Below the pieces are notes generated by a model. It had not been told where the DNA came from. It saw nothing but the letters and a program-made list of their open reading frames with translations, and searched no databases. DNA of 64,000 nt. Origin: Roseburia sp. 499 (GTDB lineage Bacteria; Bacillota; Clostridia; Lachnospirales; Lachnospiraceae). How positions within the stretch are numbered: position 1 is the first letter of the stretch; each line of letters begins with the position of its first letter. Both the position numbers and the translations under genes were made by a program. The stretch covers positions 806,001 to 870,000 of the forward strand of contig NZ_CP135164.1 in the NCBI RefSeq assembly GCF_001940225.2, given 5' to 3'. Below, one piece after another: positions 54,375 through 63,211 of this stretch.

Positions 54375-55385
54375 GTGACCATAAGAGAAAATATGGAATT
54401 ACTGGAACGTACCAATCTGAGTCAATTTGCAACCTTGAGTGAGAATTCTAAGGGGAGAGACCGAGAGGAGATACAGTGTGATATCCGTCCGGTGTTTCAA
54501 AGGGACCGGGATCGTATTGTACATTGCAAGTCGTTTCGGCGTTTGATGCATAAGACACAGGTATTTCTGGCCCCCAGAGGTGATCACTATCGAACCAGAC
54601 TGACTCATACCCTTGAGGTATCTCAGAATGCCAGAACCATTGCGAAGGCATTACGTTTGAACGAGGATTTGGTAGAGGCAATTGCGCTTGGACACGATTT
54701 GGGACACACACCTTTTGGACACGCCGGAGAGCGTGTATTGAACGATATTTGCGAAGATGGATTTAAACACAACGAGCAGAGTGTTCGTGTGGTAGAAAAG
54801 TTGGAAAAAGATGGAGCAGGTTTAAACCTCACTTGGGAGGTGAGAGACGGCATTTTAAATCATCAGACCAGTTTGATGCCGGCAACTTTAGAAGGGAAAA
54901 TTGTAAGGTTGTCGGATAAAATAGCATATATCAATCACGATATTGATGATGCCATTCGGGCACAGGTGTTGACAGAAGATGGGATTCCGAGGGAGTACCG
55001 GGAAATTTTGGGAGAGACGACTCGGAATCGTTTGAATACTTTTATACATAATATTATTACCAATAGTCAGGGGAAAAATGACATTTGTATGTCTGAAGAA
55101 GTGGAAAAAGCCATGAAAGGGCTACGTAGCTTTATGTTTAAAAGTGTCTATACGAATCCTGTGGCAAAGAGGGAAGAACACAGAGCCATGGAACTTGTAG
55201 AACGTCTTTTTTATTACTACATGGAGCATGTAGAAAAGATGCCGGAGCAGTATCGTAATATGCTAAGTGCGGGAGAGAAAAAAGAACGGGTGGTATGTGA
55301 TTACATTGCAGGTATGACAGACCAATACGCCATTGCAAAGTTTGAAGAGATTTTTGTACCGAAGGCATGGCAGGTAGATAAATAA
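54375..55385 (+). CDS. dgt: Deoxyguanosinetriphosphate triphosphohydrolase-like protein
   Basis: A 336-residue HD-domain dNTPase that releases triphosphate from dGTP or other dNTPs. The HD metal ligands are visible: H in RLTHTLEVSQ, HD in ALGHDLGHTPFGHAGE and D in KIAYINHDIDDAI. GTG 54375 is the likely start after AGAGGTG. It leads the dgt-dnaG-rpoD cluster, an arrangement common in clostridia. Confidence 0.94.
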   Translation: MTIRENMELLERTNLSQFATLSENSKGRDREEIQCDIRPVFQRDRDRIVHCKSFRRLMHKTQVFLAPRGDHYRTRLTHTLEVSQNARTIAKALRLNEDLVEAIALGHDLGHTPFGHAGERVLNDICEDGFKHNEQSVRVVEKLEKDGAGLNLTWEVRDGILNHQTSLMPATLEGKIVRLSDKIAYINHDIDDAIRAQVLTEDGIPREYREILGETTRNRLNTFIHNIITNSQGKNDICMSEEVEKAMKGLRSFMFKSVYTNPVAKREEHRAMELVERLFYYYMEHVEKMPEQYRNMLSAGEKKERVVCDYIAGMTDQYAIAKFEEIFVPKAWQVDK

Positions 55386-55421
55386 ATTTAGGAAGAGAAA
55401 TAGATAGAAAGGAGACAGAAG

Positions 55422-57221
55422 ATGCCATATTATTCCGAGGAACTGGTAGAAGAAGTGCGTTCTGCCAATGATATAGTAGATGTGATTTCAGGGTATGTCC
55501 GGCTTCAGAAGAAGGGCAGTACCTATTTTGGCTTATGTCCCTTTCATAATGAAAAAACCCCATCCTTTTCCGTATCGCCGGGAAAGCAGATGTATTATTG
55601 CTTTGGATGCGGAGCTGGCGGGAATGTGCTTACTTTTTTAATGCAATATGAAAACTATACTTTTCCGGAAGCAATGGAGGCATTAGCAGACCGTGCCGGA
55701 ATTGAACTGCCGAAGCAGGAAATGTCGCAAAAGGCAAGACAGGAAGCGGACAAGCGTGCCAGAATTCTGGAAATTAACAAGATTGCAGCAAAATACTTTT
55801 ATGCCCAACTTCGTATGGAGCAGGGAAACATTGGAATGGAATATTTCAAAAAACGTGAGTTGACCTCGGAGACTATGACAAAGTTTGGACTAGGTTATTC
55901 CAATAAGTTCAGCGATGACCTGTATCAGTATTTACACAAACAGGGATATGAAGATGATATTTTAAAGGATTCCGGTCTTGTGACTATTGATGAACGTAGA
56001 GGTGGTCATGATAAGTTCTGGAATCGTGTCATGTTTCCGATTATGGATGCCAACAATCGTGTCATTGGATTTGGCGGACGTGTTATGGGGGAAGGAGAGC
56101 CCAAGTATCTCAATTCGCCGGAAACCATGATATTCGATAAGAGCCGTAATCTTTACGGACTTAATATAGCGAGAACCACCAGAAGGCCGTATATGTTGTT
56201 GTGCGAGGGCTATATGGATGTAATTGCATTGCATCAGGCAGGCTTTGATAATGCAGTGGCATCACTTGGAACCGCATTTACACCGGGACATGCTAATTTG
56301 CTGAAACGTTATACGAAGGAAGTGTATTGTACCTTTGACAGTGACGGTGCCGGAATTAAGGCAGCCTTAAGGGCAATTCCGATTTTAAAGGAAGCAGGGC
56401 TTACGGCGAAGATAGTTAATATGAAGCCATACAAGGACCCGGATGAATTTATCAAGGCATTGGGACCTGAGGAATATCAGAAGCGTATTGATAATGCACA
56501 GAACAGTTTTATGTTCGAGATTCAGGTTATGGAACAGAATTATAATCTGAAGGATCCGGAAAGTAAAACAGCATTTTACAATGCCATTGCAGATAAGATT
56601 CTGGAATTTGAGGAACAGCTGGAACGAGAAAATTACATGCAAGCAGTGGCGGAGAAATACCAGATGGGATTTGAAAATTTCCGGAAGTTAGTAATGCATC
56701 GTGGAACCAGAGGTGGAATCACCAAGGAACCTCGGACTTTGAAATCAGGTATCAATGAGAAGAATAAAAAAGAGGATGGTATGAAACAATCCCAGAAATT
56801 GATGCTGACTTGGTTGATTGAAGAACCTGGATTGTTTGAGATTATAAAGCCTTATATCGGACCGGAGGATTTCACGGAAGAACTGTATCGGGAGGCAGCA
56901 AAACTGGTATTTAAACAATATGAGGAAGGAAAGCTGAACCCGGCAAAGATTATCAGTATGTTTACCGAGGAAGAACAACAAAAGGAGATTGCCGGTCTGT
57001 TTAATGCAAGACTGAAGGAAGTAACCACCCAGTCTGATAAGGAAAAGGCATTGAAAGAAACGATTATTCGTGTGAAAAAGAACAGTATGGATTACCGCTC
57101 CAAGCATTTAGACCCCACAGATATGGCGGGATTGCAGAAACTGGTCGCGGATAAAAAAAATATGGAAAAACTTCAGAAACTTGAGATTTGCATATTTCCA
57201 CCAAATAAGGACAAAATATAA
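55422..57221 (+). CDS. dnaG: DNA primase
   Basis: A 599-residue primase that makes RNA primers at the replication fork. The N-terminal CHC2 zinc finger is CPFHNEKTPSFSVSPGKQMYYCFGCGAGG; the catalytic TOPRIM domain has LLCEGYMDVIALHQAGF and CTFDSDGAGIKAA; the C-terminal helical domain interacts with the helicase. The start has AAAGGAGA. Gene order upstream of rpoD is the macromolecular synthesis operon. Confidence 0.96.
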   Translation: MPYYSEELVEEVRSANDIVDVISGYVRLQKKGSTYFGLCPFHNEKTPSFSVSPGKQMYYCFGCGAGGNVLTFLMQYENYTFPEAMEALADRAGIELPKQEMSQKARQEADKRARILEINKIAAKYFYAQLRMEQGNIGMEYFKKRELTSETMTKFGLGYSNKFSDDLYQYLHKQGYEDDILKDSGLVTIDERRGGHDKFWNRVMFPIMDANNRVIGFGGRVMGEGEPKYLNSPETMIFDKSRNLYGLNIARTTRRPYMLLCEGYMDVIALHQAGFDNAVASLGTAFTPGHANLLKRYTKEVYCTFDSDGAGIKAALRAIPILKEAGLTAKIVNMKPYKDPDEFIKALGPEEYQKRIDNAQNSFMFEIQVMEQNYNLKDPESKTAFYNAIADKILEFEEQLERENYMQAVAEKYQMGFENFRKLVMHRGTRGGITKEPRTLKSGINEKNKKEDGMKQSQKLMLTWLIEEPGLFEIIKPYIGPEDFTEELYREAAKLVFKQYEEGKLNPAKIISMFTEEEQQKEIAGLFNARLKEVTTQSDKEKALKETIIRVKKNSMDYRSKHLDPTDMAGLQKLVADKKNMEKLQKLEICIFPPNKDKI

Positions 57222-57246
57222 ACAACGAATGGAAGGATGAAACGAA

Positions 57247-58350
57247 ATGGAAGAAAAAACTGTGAAATTTAGCGAAAAACTGCAGGAGTTATTAGCACTT
57301 GCCAAAAAGAAGAAGAATGTACTGGAATATCAGGAGATTAGCGATTTTTTCAAAGAAATGGAACTGAATGCAGAACAATTTGAGAAGATTCTTGACTTTT
57401 TGGAGTCGAATAACATTGACATTCTGCGAATTTCCGATGATGACGATGAGGAAGATATTCTGCTTGATGAGGAAGACGAGGTAGAAGTTGAGAATATTGA
57501 CCTTTCAGTACCGGATGGAGTTTCCATTGAAGATCCCGTTCGTATGTATTTAAAAGAAATTGGTAAAGTACCATTATTAAGTGCAGAGGAAGAGATAGAA
57601 CTGGCAAAACGTATGGAGTTAGGCGATCAGGAGGCAAAGAAGCGTTTGGCAGAAGCTAACTTACGTTTGGTAGTTTCTATTGCAAAGCGTTATGTGGGAC
57701 GTGGTATGCTGTTCCTTGATTTGATTCAGGAAGGAAATCTTGGTCTGATTAAGGCAGTAGAGAAGTTTGATTATCGTAAGGGATATAAGTTTTCAACATA
57801 TGCAACATGGTGGATTCGTCAGGCAATTACCAGAGCAATTGCAGATCAGGCAAGAACCATTCGTATTCCGGTTCATATGGTAGAGACAATCAATAAGTTA
57901 ATTCGTGTATCCAGACAGCTCTTACAGGAACTGGGAAGAGAACCGTCTCCGGAGGAAATTGCAGAAGAGATGAATATGCCTGTAGAACGTGTTCGCGAGA
58001 TTTTGAAAATTTCCCAGGAACCTGTATCTTTAGAAACTCCTATCGGAGAGGAAGAAGATAGTCATTTAGGTGACTTTATTCAGGATGATAATGTGCCGGT
58101 ACCATCTGATGCAGCAGCATTTACTTTATTGAAGGAGCAATTGGTAGAGGTGCTTGGTACTCTGACTGAGAGGGAACAGAAAGTGTTACGTTTGCGTTTT
58201 GGATTAGATGATGGTCGTGCAAGAACTCTGGAAGAAGTAGGAAAAGAGTTTAACGTTACCCGTGAACGTATCCGTCAGATTGAAGCAAAGGCGTTAAGAA
58301 AGCTTCGTCATCCAAGCAGAAGCCGTAAGTTAAAGGATTACCTGGATTAG
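57247..58350 (+). CDS. rpoD: Primary sigma factor (sigma-A/RpoD)
   Basis: A 367-residue sigma-70 factor with an N-terminal acidic region (residues 55-85 rich in D and E), region 1.2 [28 protein letters not shown], region 2 ([49 protein letters not shown]), region 3 and region 4 with the helix-turn-helix [28 protein letters not shown]. All promoter-binding residues look intact. This sigma should read the -35/-10 promoters noted in this annotation. Confidence 0.97.
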   Translation: MEEKTVKFSEKLQELLALAKKKKNVLEYQEISDFFKEMELNAEQFEKILDFLESNNIDILRISDDDDEEDILLDEEDEVEVENIDLSVPDGVSIEDPVRMYLKEIGKVPLLSAEEEIELAKRMELGDQEAKKRLAEANLRLVVSIAKRYVGRGMLFLDLIQEGNLGLIKAVEKFDYRKGYKFSTYATWWIRQAITRAIADQARTIRIPVHMVETINKLIRVSRQLLQELGREPSPEEIAEEMNMPVERVREILKISQEPVSLETPIGEEEDSHLGDFIQDDNVPVPSDAAAFTLLKEQLVEVLGTLTEREQKVLRLRFGLDDGRARTLEEVGKEFNVTRERIRQIEAKALRKLRHPSRSRKLKDYLD

Positions 58351-58351
58351 T

Positions 58352-59068
58352 ATGGTACAGTTATCAAGACGATTATCAGCAGTTGCCAATCTGGTAACAA
58401 TCACAGGAATCCTTGCTGATGTGGGGACAGACCACGGCTACATACCGGTATTTCTTGCCGGACAGAAACGGATACAAAGGGCCATTGCTATGGATGTGAA
58501 TCAGGGACCTTTAGAGAGAGCAAAGGAACATATTCGGCAATATGAGCTGGAAGATAGGATTGAGACCAGATTATCAGACGGACTAAATGCCCTAAAGCCG
58601 AAAGAGGCCGAAGGAATTGTGATTGCAGGCATGGGCGGTAATTTAATGAAGCGGATTCTGATGCAGGGAGAAGAAGTTGCAAAAACTGCAAAGGAATTGA
58701 TTTTGCAACCACAGTCGGAAATTATGGAGTTTCGAAGGTTTCTTTGGGAAAGCGGTTATGTTATCACTGCAGAAGATATGGTGTTAGAAGATGGGAAATA
58801 TTATCCAATGATGCGAGCAACATATCGCAGTAATAGAAAAAATGAACCGGATATATTAGCGTTTAAATATGGCGAAAAATTATTGGAACAAAAGCATCCG
58901 GTATTGCGACAATATTTACAGTGGCAGAAAAAACAGAAGGAACAGATATTGGAAAAGTTGCAACAGAATGCCAAACAGGACGTAAGTAGCAGGACACAGG
59001 AACTAAAGCAAGAGCTTGCATATATTACCCGTGGTCTGGAAATGATAGATGGAGCAGATGAAAAATGA
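58352..59068 (+). CDS. trmK: tRNA (adenine-22-N1)-methyltransferase
   Basis: A 238-residue SAM-dependent methyltransferase of the TrmK/YqfN family (COG2384), which makes m1A22 in tRNA. It has the family opening LSRRLSAVANLV, motif I ADVGTDHGYIPVFL and the catalytic-loop GIVIAGMGGNLMKRIL followed by LILQPQSE. It starts 2 bases after rpoD and overlaps the Nif3 gene by 4 bases. rpoD-trmK-nif3 is the usual Firmicutes order. Confidence 0.94.
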   Translation: MVQLSRRLSAVANLVTITGILADVGTDHGYIPVFLAGQKRIQRAIAMDVNQGPLERAKEHIRQYELEDRIETRLSDGLNALKPKEAEGIVIAGMGGNLMKRILMQGEEVAKTAKELILQPQSEIMEFRRFLWESGYVITAEDMVLEDGKYYPMMRATYRSNRKNEPDILAFKYGEKLLEQKHPVLRQYLQWQKKQKEQILEKLQQNAKQDVSSRTQELKQELAYITRGLEMIDGADEK

Positions 59069-59847
59069 AGTGTCAGGAAATCATAACTATTTTGCAGAAG
59101 CAGGCACCGGAGCATTATGCCTGTGACTGGGATAATGTGGGACTTTTGGTGGGAGATTCTGAGAAAGAAGTGCATAAGATATATATAGCATTGGATGCCA
59201 CAGAAGAAACCATAGAAGAAGCAGTAGCGGCAAAGGCAGATATGCTTTTGACCCATCATCCCATGATTTTTAGAGGATTGAAAAAGGTAAATTCCGCGGA
59301 TTTCGTTGGAAAACGTGTGATGTCTCTGATTCGTGAGGATATAGCTTATTATGCTATGCATACGAATTTTGATGTGAAGGGAATGGCTGAACTTGCAGCA
59401 GACCGGATGATGTTGAAAGATTGTCAGGTATTAGATGTGACTTGTGAAGATGAAGAAGGGCTACAAGGAATTGGCAAAGTTGGAAACTTGTCAGAACCGA
59501 TGAAAGTGCGAGCATGTGCTGAGTTGGTGAAAAAAGCTTTTCACGAGGAACAGGTGAAGGTGTTTGGAAATCTTGACAAAAAGATTTCAAGAGTAGCAAT
59601 TAGTCCCGGCTCAGGAAAAAGTGTTATTGGCGAAGCATTGAAAAACGGTGCAGAAGTTTTGATTACGGGAGATATTGATCATCATGAAGGAATCGATGCA
59701 GCAGCGCAGGGGATGGCAGTCATTGATGCAGGACACTATGGTGTTGAGAAGATTTTTATTCCCTACATGAGAAAATATCTGGAAGAGAATACCGAAGGGA
59801 TTACGATAATAGAACAACCTGAAAAAAAGCCATTTGTTTATATATAA
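59065..59847 (+). CDS. Nif3-like dinuclear metal-centre protein
   Basis: A 260-residue member of the Nif3/YqfO (GTP cyclohydrolase 1 type 2-like) family. Metal ligands lie in LLTHHPMIFRGLK and in MHTNFDVKGM at the N-terminal half, and in ITGDIDHHEG and DAGHYGVEKIF at the C-terminal half. It is the short form, lacking the PII-like insertion of B. subtilis YqfO. Function remains undefined for the family, although the gene often sits next to trmK. Confidence 0.9.
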   Translation: MKCQEIITILQKQAPEHYACDWDNVGLLVGDSEKEVHKIYIALDATEETIEEAVAAKADMLLTHHPMIFRGLKKVNSADFVGKRVMSLIREDIAYYAMHTNFDVKGMAELAADRMMLKDCQVLDVTCEDEEGLQGIGKVGNLSEPMKVRACAELVKKAFHEEQVKVFGNLDKKISRVAISPGSGKSVIGEALKNGAEVLITGDIDHHEGIDAAAQGMAVIDAGHYGVEKIFIPYMRKYLEENTEGITIIEQPEKKPFVYI

Positions 59848-59863
59848 GAAAGAAGGAAAAATA

Positions 59864-61540
59864 ATGGGAGAAATAAGGTGTAAAGTAGTAATAAACGGTA
59901 AAGAAAAAGAATATGAAAAAGGAACTGAGTTTTCTGTACTTGCAGCAGAATATCAGTCACAGTACCAAGACGATATTGTACTGGTGCTTTTTAACAATCA
60001 TTTGCATGAATTAAATCGATTGTTGGAGCAGGATGGAGAGTTATCTTTCATTACAACTAAAGATAAAGCAGGACGTAAGGCATATCGTAGAAGTGTTACA
60101 CTTTTGATGCAGCGCGGGGTTTACGAACTGGCAAAAAAAGAGAAAGCAGAAGTATCGGTACGGGTAGAACATTCTATTAGCCAAGGGTATTATTGTGAAT
60201 TATATGGAAAAGACGGCAAGATAATCCCGGATAACGCATATCTGTTGCAATTGAAAATGGAAATGATGCGTTTAGTGGATGAAAAACGCCCGATTGAAAA
60301 GCGAAATATGCCTACAGATGAAGCAGTAGCATTGTTTCGGGAACTTGGTATGCATGATAAGGAGCGCCTGTTTCATTATCGCAGAAGTTCCAGAGTAAAT
60401 GTTTACAGTATTGGTAACTATATGGATTATTATTATGGCTATATGGTACCGGATACCGGATATTTGAAATATTTCGATTTGCAATTATATGACGAGGGAT
60501 TTGTGGTGTTATTCCCAGATAAAAATACCAAACTTACAGCAGAGTTTAAGCCTTCTCACAAGCTGTTTCAGGTATTGAAAGAGTCAAGCGAGTGGAGCGA
60601 TAAATTGGATATTGGAACTATTGGCGCTTTAAATGATGCAGTAGCTCAGGGAAGAATCCAAGATGTTATTTTGGTATCAGAAGCATTAATGGAGCGGAAA
60701 ATTGGAAAACTGGCAGAGGAGATAGCTGCTCAACCGGATAAAAAGTTTGTTATGATAGCAGGACCATCTTCTTCCGGAAAAACTACATTTTCTCATCGAC
60801 TTTCTATACAGTTAATGGCACAGGGGGTGCATCCTCATCCGATTGCTTTGGATGACTATTATGTAAACCGTGAAGATACACCGAAGGATGAGAATGGAAA
60901 ATATAACTTTGAGTGTTTGGAAGCATTAGATATTGAACTGTTTAATAGGGATATGTCTGCCCTTCTGGCAGGAGAGAGGATAGAACTTCCGGCTTATAAT
61001 TTCCGTACTGGATTGCGAGAATATAAGGGCAACTATAAGCAACTTGGAAAGAATGATATTCTGGTAATAGAAGGAATTCATGGATTGAATGATAAGCTTT
61101 CCTATTCTTTGCCAAAGTCTAGCAAATTGAAGATTTATATCAGTGCGCTTACACAGCTAAATATTGATGAACACAATAATCTTCCGACTACGGATGGAAG
61201 AATTATTCGTAGAATTGTAAGAGATGCCAGAACTAGAAATATTACGGCAAAACAGACCATAGCAATGTGGGATTCTGTAAGGCGTGGGGAAGAGCAATAT
61301 ATTTTCCCATTCCAGGAAGAAGCGGATGTTATGTTTAATTCTGCCTTGATTTATGAACTGGCAGTGTTAAAACAGTATGCAGAACCATTGTTGTTTGAAA
61401 TCGATAAAAATTGTCCGGAATATGTAGAGGCAAAGCGCCTGCTGAAGTTTTTGGATTATTTCTTACCGGTTCCAAGTGAAGAAATTGGAAGAAATTCTAT
61501 TTTAAGAGAATTTATTGGTGGAAGTTGTTTCAACGTGTAA
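59864..61540 (+). CDS. TGS-domain uridine kinase-like protein
   Basis: A 558-residue protein. The N-terminal about 70 residues look like a TGS domain (EIRCKVVINGKEKEYEKGTEFSVLA), followed by a threonyl-tRNA-synthetase-like second domain (VRVEHSISQGYYCELYG), and then a P-loop kinase domain with Walker A MIAGPSSSGKTTFSHRL at about 305-320 and the uridine kinase-like ALDDYYVNREDTPKDENGKYNFE. The nucleoside substrate is probable but unproven. Start 59864 has GAAGGA upstream. This architecture is common in Clostridia. Confidence 0.88.
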   Translation: MGEIRCKVVINGKEKEYEKGTEFSVLAAEYQSQYQDDIVLVLFNNHLHELNRLLEQDGELSFITTKDKAGRKAYRRSVTLLMQRGVYELAKKEKAEVSVRVEHSISQGYYCELYGKDGKIIPDNAYLLQLKMEMMRLVDEKRPIEKRNMPTDEAVALFRELGMHDKERLFHYRRSSRVNVYSIGNYMDYYYGYMVPDTGYLKYFDLQLYDEGFVVLFPDKNTKLTAEFKPSHKLFQVLKESSEWSDKLDIGTIGALNDAVAQGRIQDVILVSEALMERKIGKLAEEIAAQPDKKFVMIAGPSSSGKTTFSHRLSIQLMAQGVHPHPIALDDYYVNREDTPKDENGKYNFECLEALDIELFNRDMSALLAGERIELPAYNFRTGLREYKGNYKQLGKNDILVIEGIHGLNDKLSYSLPKSSKLKIYISALTQLNIDEHNNLPTTDGRIIRRIVRDARTRNITAKQTIAMWDSVRRGEEQYIFPFQEEADVMFNSALIYELAVLKQYAEPLLFEIDKNCPEYVEAKRLLKFLDYFLPVPSEEIGRNSILREFIGGSCFNV

Positions 61541-61548
61541 AATAAAGT

Positions 61549-61744
61549 GTTACTATTCACAGCAAAATATGGATTAAAAACAGAATCGTCGAGCTTGCTC
61601 GTAAGAGAATGTTTTTCAATCCGTATTTGACTGGAATCAGGAACCTCCACCTACATAAGCAAAACGTTGAGCTGCGAAGCAGTGACGTACAGCTTTGCTG
61701 GACGGTTTTGCGCATGTTGTGTGGAGGTGGCTGTGAATAGTGAC
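61549..61744. repeat. 196-bp branched inverted repeat, candidate MITE or structured RNA
   Basis: The ends GTTACTATTCACAGC (61549-61563) and GCTGTGAATAGTGAC (61730-61744) pair over 14 of 15 positions. Inside are two hairpins: GGATTAAAAAC/GTTTTTCAATCC (61571-61622), with a CGAGCTTGCTCG tip, and ACCTCCAC...GTGGAGGT (61643-61728), with inner GCAAAAC/GTTTTGC. The right arm is continuous while the left arm is split by the first hairpin. It has no gene. It fills the gap between the uridine kinase gene and rnpB. Confidence 0.7.
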
Positions 61745-61769
61745 TTTAGTATTGTCACAATTTCCACTC

Positions 61770-61798
61770 TTGATTTTCCTAAAAAAATATGTTAGGAT
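61770..61798 (+). promoter_or_regulatory. Promoter of rnpB
   Basis: TTGATT (61770-61775), a 17-bp spacer and TAGGAT (61793-61798), about 30 bases before the RNase P RNA body. Confidence 0.7.
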
Positions 61799-61828
61799 GA
61801 CGAAAGTGTGCAATAGCATATAGAAAAA

Positions 61829-62171
61829 TAAGTAGGGCAGATAATCGCGGCTGCAAGTGTCGAAAGACCGCAGGTGAGGAAAGTCCGGGCTTCATAGGGC
61901 AGGATGCCGGCTAACGGCCGGTGGAGGTGACTCCAAGGACAGTGCAACAGAAATATACCGCCAGGTAACTGGTAAGGGTGGAAGGGCAGTGTAAGAGACT
62001 ACCGCCTGTCTGGTAACAGACAGGGCATATGTAAACCCCATCCGAAGCAAGACCGAATAAAAGCGTTGACGTGGCCCGCCAGCTTTAGGTAGGTCGCTTG
62101 AGATAACTGGCAACAGTTATACTAGATAGATGATTATCCACGACATAACCCGGCTTACAGCCCTGCTTATT
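61829..62171 (+). ncRNA. rnpB: RNase P RNA (bacterial class A)
   Basis: The ends TAAGTAGGGC/GCCCTGCTTAT form helix P1. Universal elements are present: GAGGAAAGTCCGGGCT (CR-I), the GGTGA...GACAGTGCAACAGAAA region (CR-II/III), GTAAACCCCATCC (CR-IV) and the GGCTTACAG conserved 3' segment near P2/P4. The length of about 340 bases fits. It processes tRNA 5' ends together with RnpA (not in the window). Confidence 0.96.
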
Positions 62172-62180
62172 TTTGAAAAA

Positions 62181-62212
62181 GACTCCCGTTTCTAAAAACA
62201 GGAGTTATTTTA
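62181..62212 (+). terminator. Terminator of rnpB
   Basis: ACTCCCGTTT-CTAA-AAACAGGAGT with one mismatch, followed by TATTTTATT. Confidence 0.75.
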
Positions 62213-62253
62213 TTACCAAAATATAAAATGTTTCTTAAAAGAAAATAACTCCA

Positions 62254-62282
62254 TTGACTTTAAAATTTTTCTGCGCTACCAT
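62254..62282 (+). promoter_or_regulatory. Sigma-A promoter for the zinc-ribbon gene
   Basis: TTGACT (62254-62259), a 17-bp spacer and TACCAT (62277-62282), 30 bases before ATG 62313. Confidence 0.6.
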
Positions 62283-62312
62283 AAATTCATACTTAAGTCA
62301 GGAGTGAGGAAA

Positions 62313-62708
62313 ATGAAACAGAAGTTACAGCGTTTTATGATGGGAAGATATGGAGCAGACCAACTTGGTCAGGTATATATGGGAATATCATTGGTACTTT
62401 TACTGATATCCTTATTTACCAGATGGGGAATATTTTATCTGCTTGGATTTGGTCTGATGATTTATGAGTATTATCGAATGATGTCAAAACAGATTGACAA
62501 ACGGTATGCGGAAAATCAGAAGTTTGCTACTTGGAGATATAAGAGAGTCGTAGAACGGAATAAGAGAAAGGAACACTGGAAACAGAGAAAGGTGTATCAT
62601 TTTTATAAATGTCCTTCCTGTAATCAGAAGGTAAGAGTTCCGAGAGGAAAAGGAAAGATATGTATTACCTGTCCAAAGTGTAGAACGGAATTTATTAAGA
62701 AGAGTTAA
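62313..62708 (+). CDS. Small membrane protein with C-terminal zinc ribbon
   Basis: A 131-residue protein. The N-terminal helical segments (about residues 22-60) are hydrophobic with probably two membrane spans; a basic linker follows. The C-terminus has two CxxC pairs, YKCPSCNQKVRVPRGKGKICITCPKC, which form a zinc ribbon of the kind seen in several small clostridial proteins. Function unknown. ATG 62313 is preferred over GTG 62304. A bidirectional terminator lies just downstream. Confidence 0.8.
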   Translation: MKQKLQRFMMGRYGADQLGQVYMGISLVLLLISLFTRWGIFYLLGFGLMIYEYYRMMSKQIDKRYAENQKFATWRYKRVVERNKRKEHWKQRKVYHFYKCPSCNQKVRVPRGKGKICITCPKCRTEFIKKS

Positions 62709-62716
62709 TAGAATGG

Positions 62717-62756
62717 AAAACCCCAGATGACAAAATGTGTTATCTGGGGTTTTTGA
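62717..62756. terminator. Bidirectional terminator between convergent genes
   Basis: AAAACCCCAGATGACA pairs with TGTTATCTGGGGTTTT, with A- and T-runs on either side. It separates the zinc-ribbon gene and the minus-strand pyrI. Confidence 0.9.
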
Positions 62757-62770
62757 TATGCAAAGGAATG

Positions 62771-63211
62771 TTACCGTACTTTCTTATGAGTATTATATTT
62801 TTCCTCGCAATATTTGCATCGATAAGTTTCTGTGTCTGGGTCTGTCAGAAGGAAAATCTGATCTAATTCCTGCTCAATAGAAGTAATGCAACGAGGATTC
62901 TGACAGGTAATGACATTTTTGATTTCTTTTGGAAGATGCAGTTCTCGTTTCTCTACAATTTTTTCGCCTTTGATGATATTGACCGTAATGTTGTGGTCGA
63001 TAAATCCAAGTACGTCTAAGTCTACGGCATCAATATCACATTCCACTTTTAGAATGTCTTTTTTTCCCATTTTATTGCTACGGGCATTTTTTATAATAGC
63101 AACGCAGCAGTCAAGCTCGTCTAATTTTAAATCATGGTAAATGGAAAGACTCATTCCGGCTTGAATATGGTCTAACACAAACCCTTCTGTAATAGCACCT
63201 ACATTTAACAT
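62771..63211 (-). CDS. pyrI: Aspartate carbamoyltransferase regulatory chain
   Basis: A 146-residue regulatory subunit that binds CTP/ATP allosterically and assembles with PyrB through a zinc domain. The zinc ligands are C in TCQNPRC and the pair YRCKYC near the C-terminus. Its N-terminus [22 protein letters not shown] matches PyrI. Its 5' end overlaps the 3' end of pyrB by 7 bases, giving a pyrBI operon on the minus strand. Confidence 0.95.
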   Translation of the reverse strand: MLNVGAITEGFVLDHIQAGMSLSIYHDLKLDELDCCVAIIKNARSNKMGKKDILKVECDIDAVDLDVLGFIDHNITVNIIKGEKIVEKRELHLPKEIKNVITCQNPRCITSIEQELDQIFLLTDPDTETYRCKYCEEKYNTHKKVR

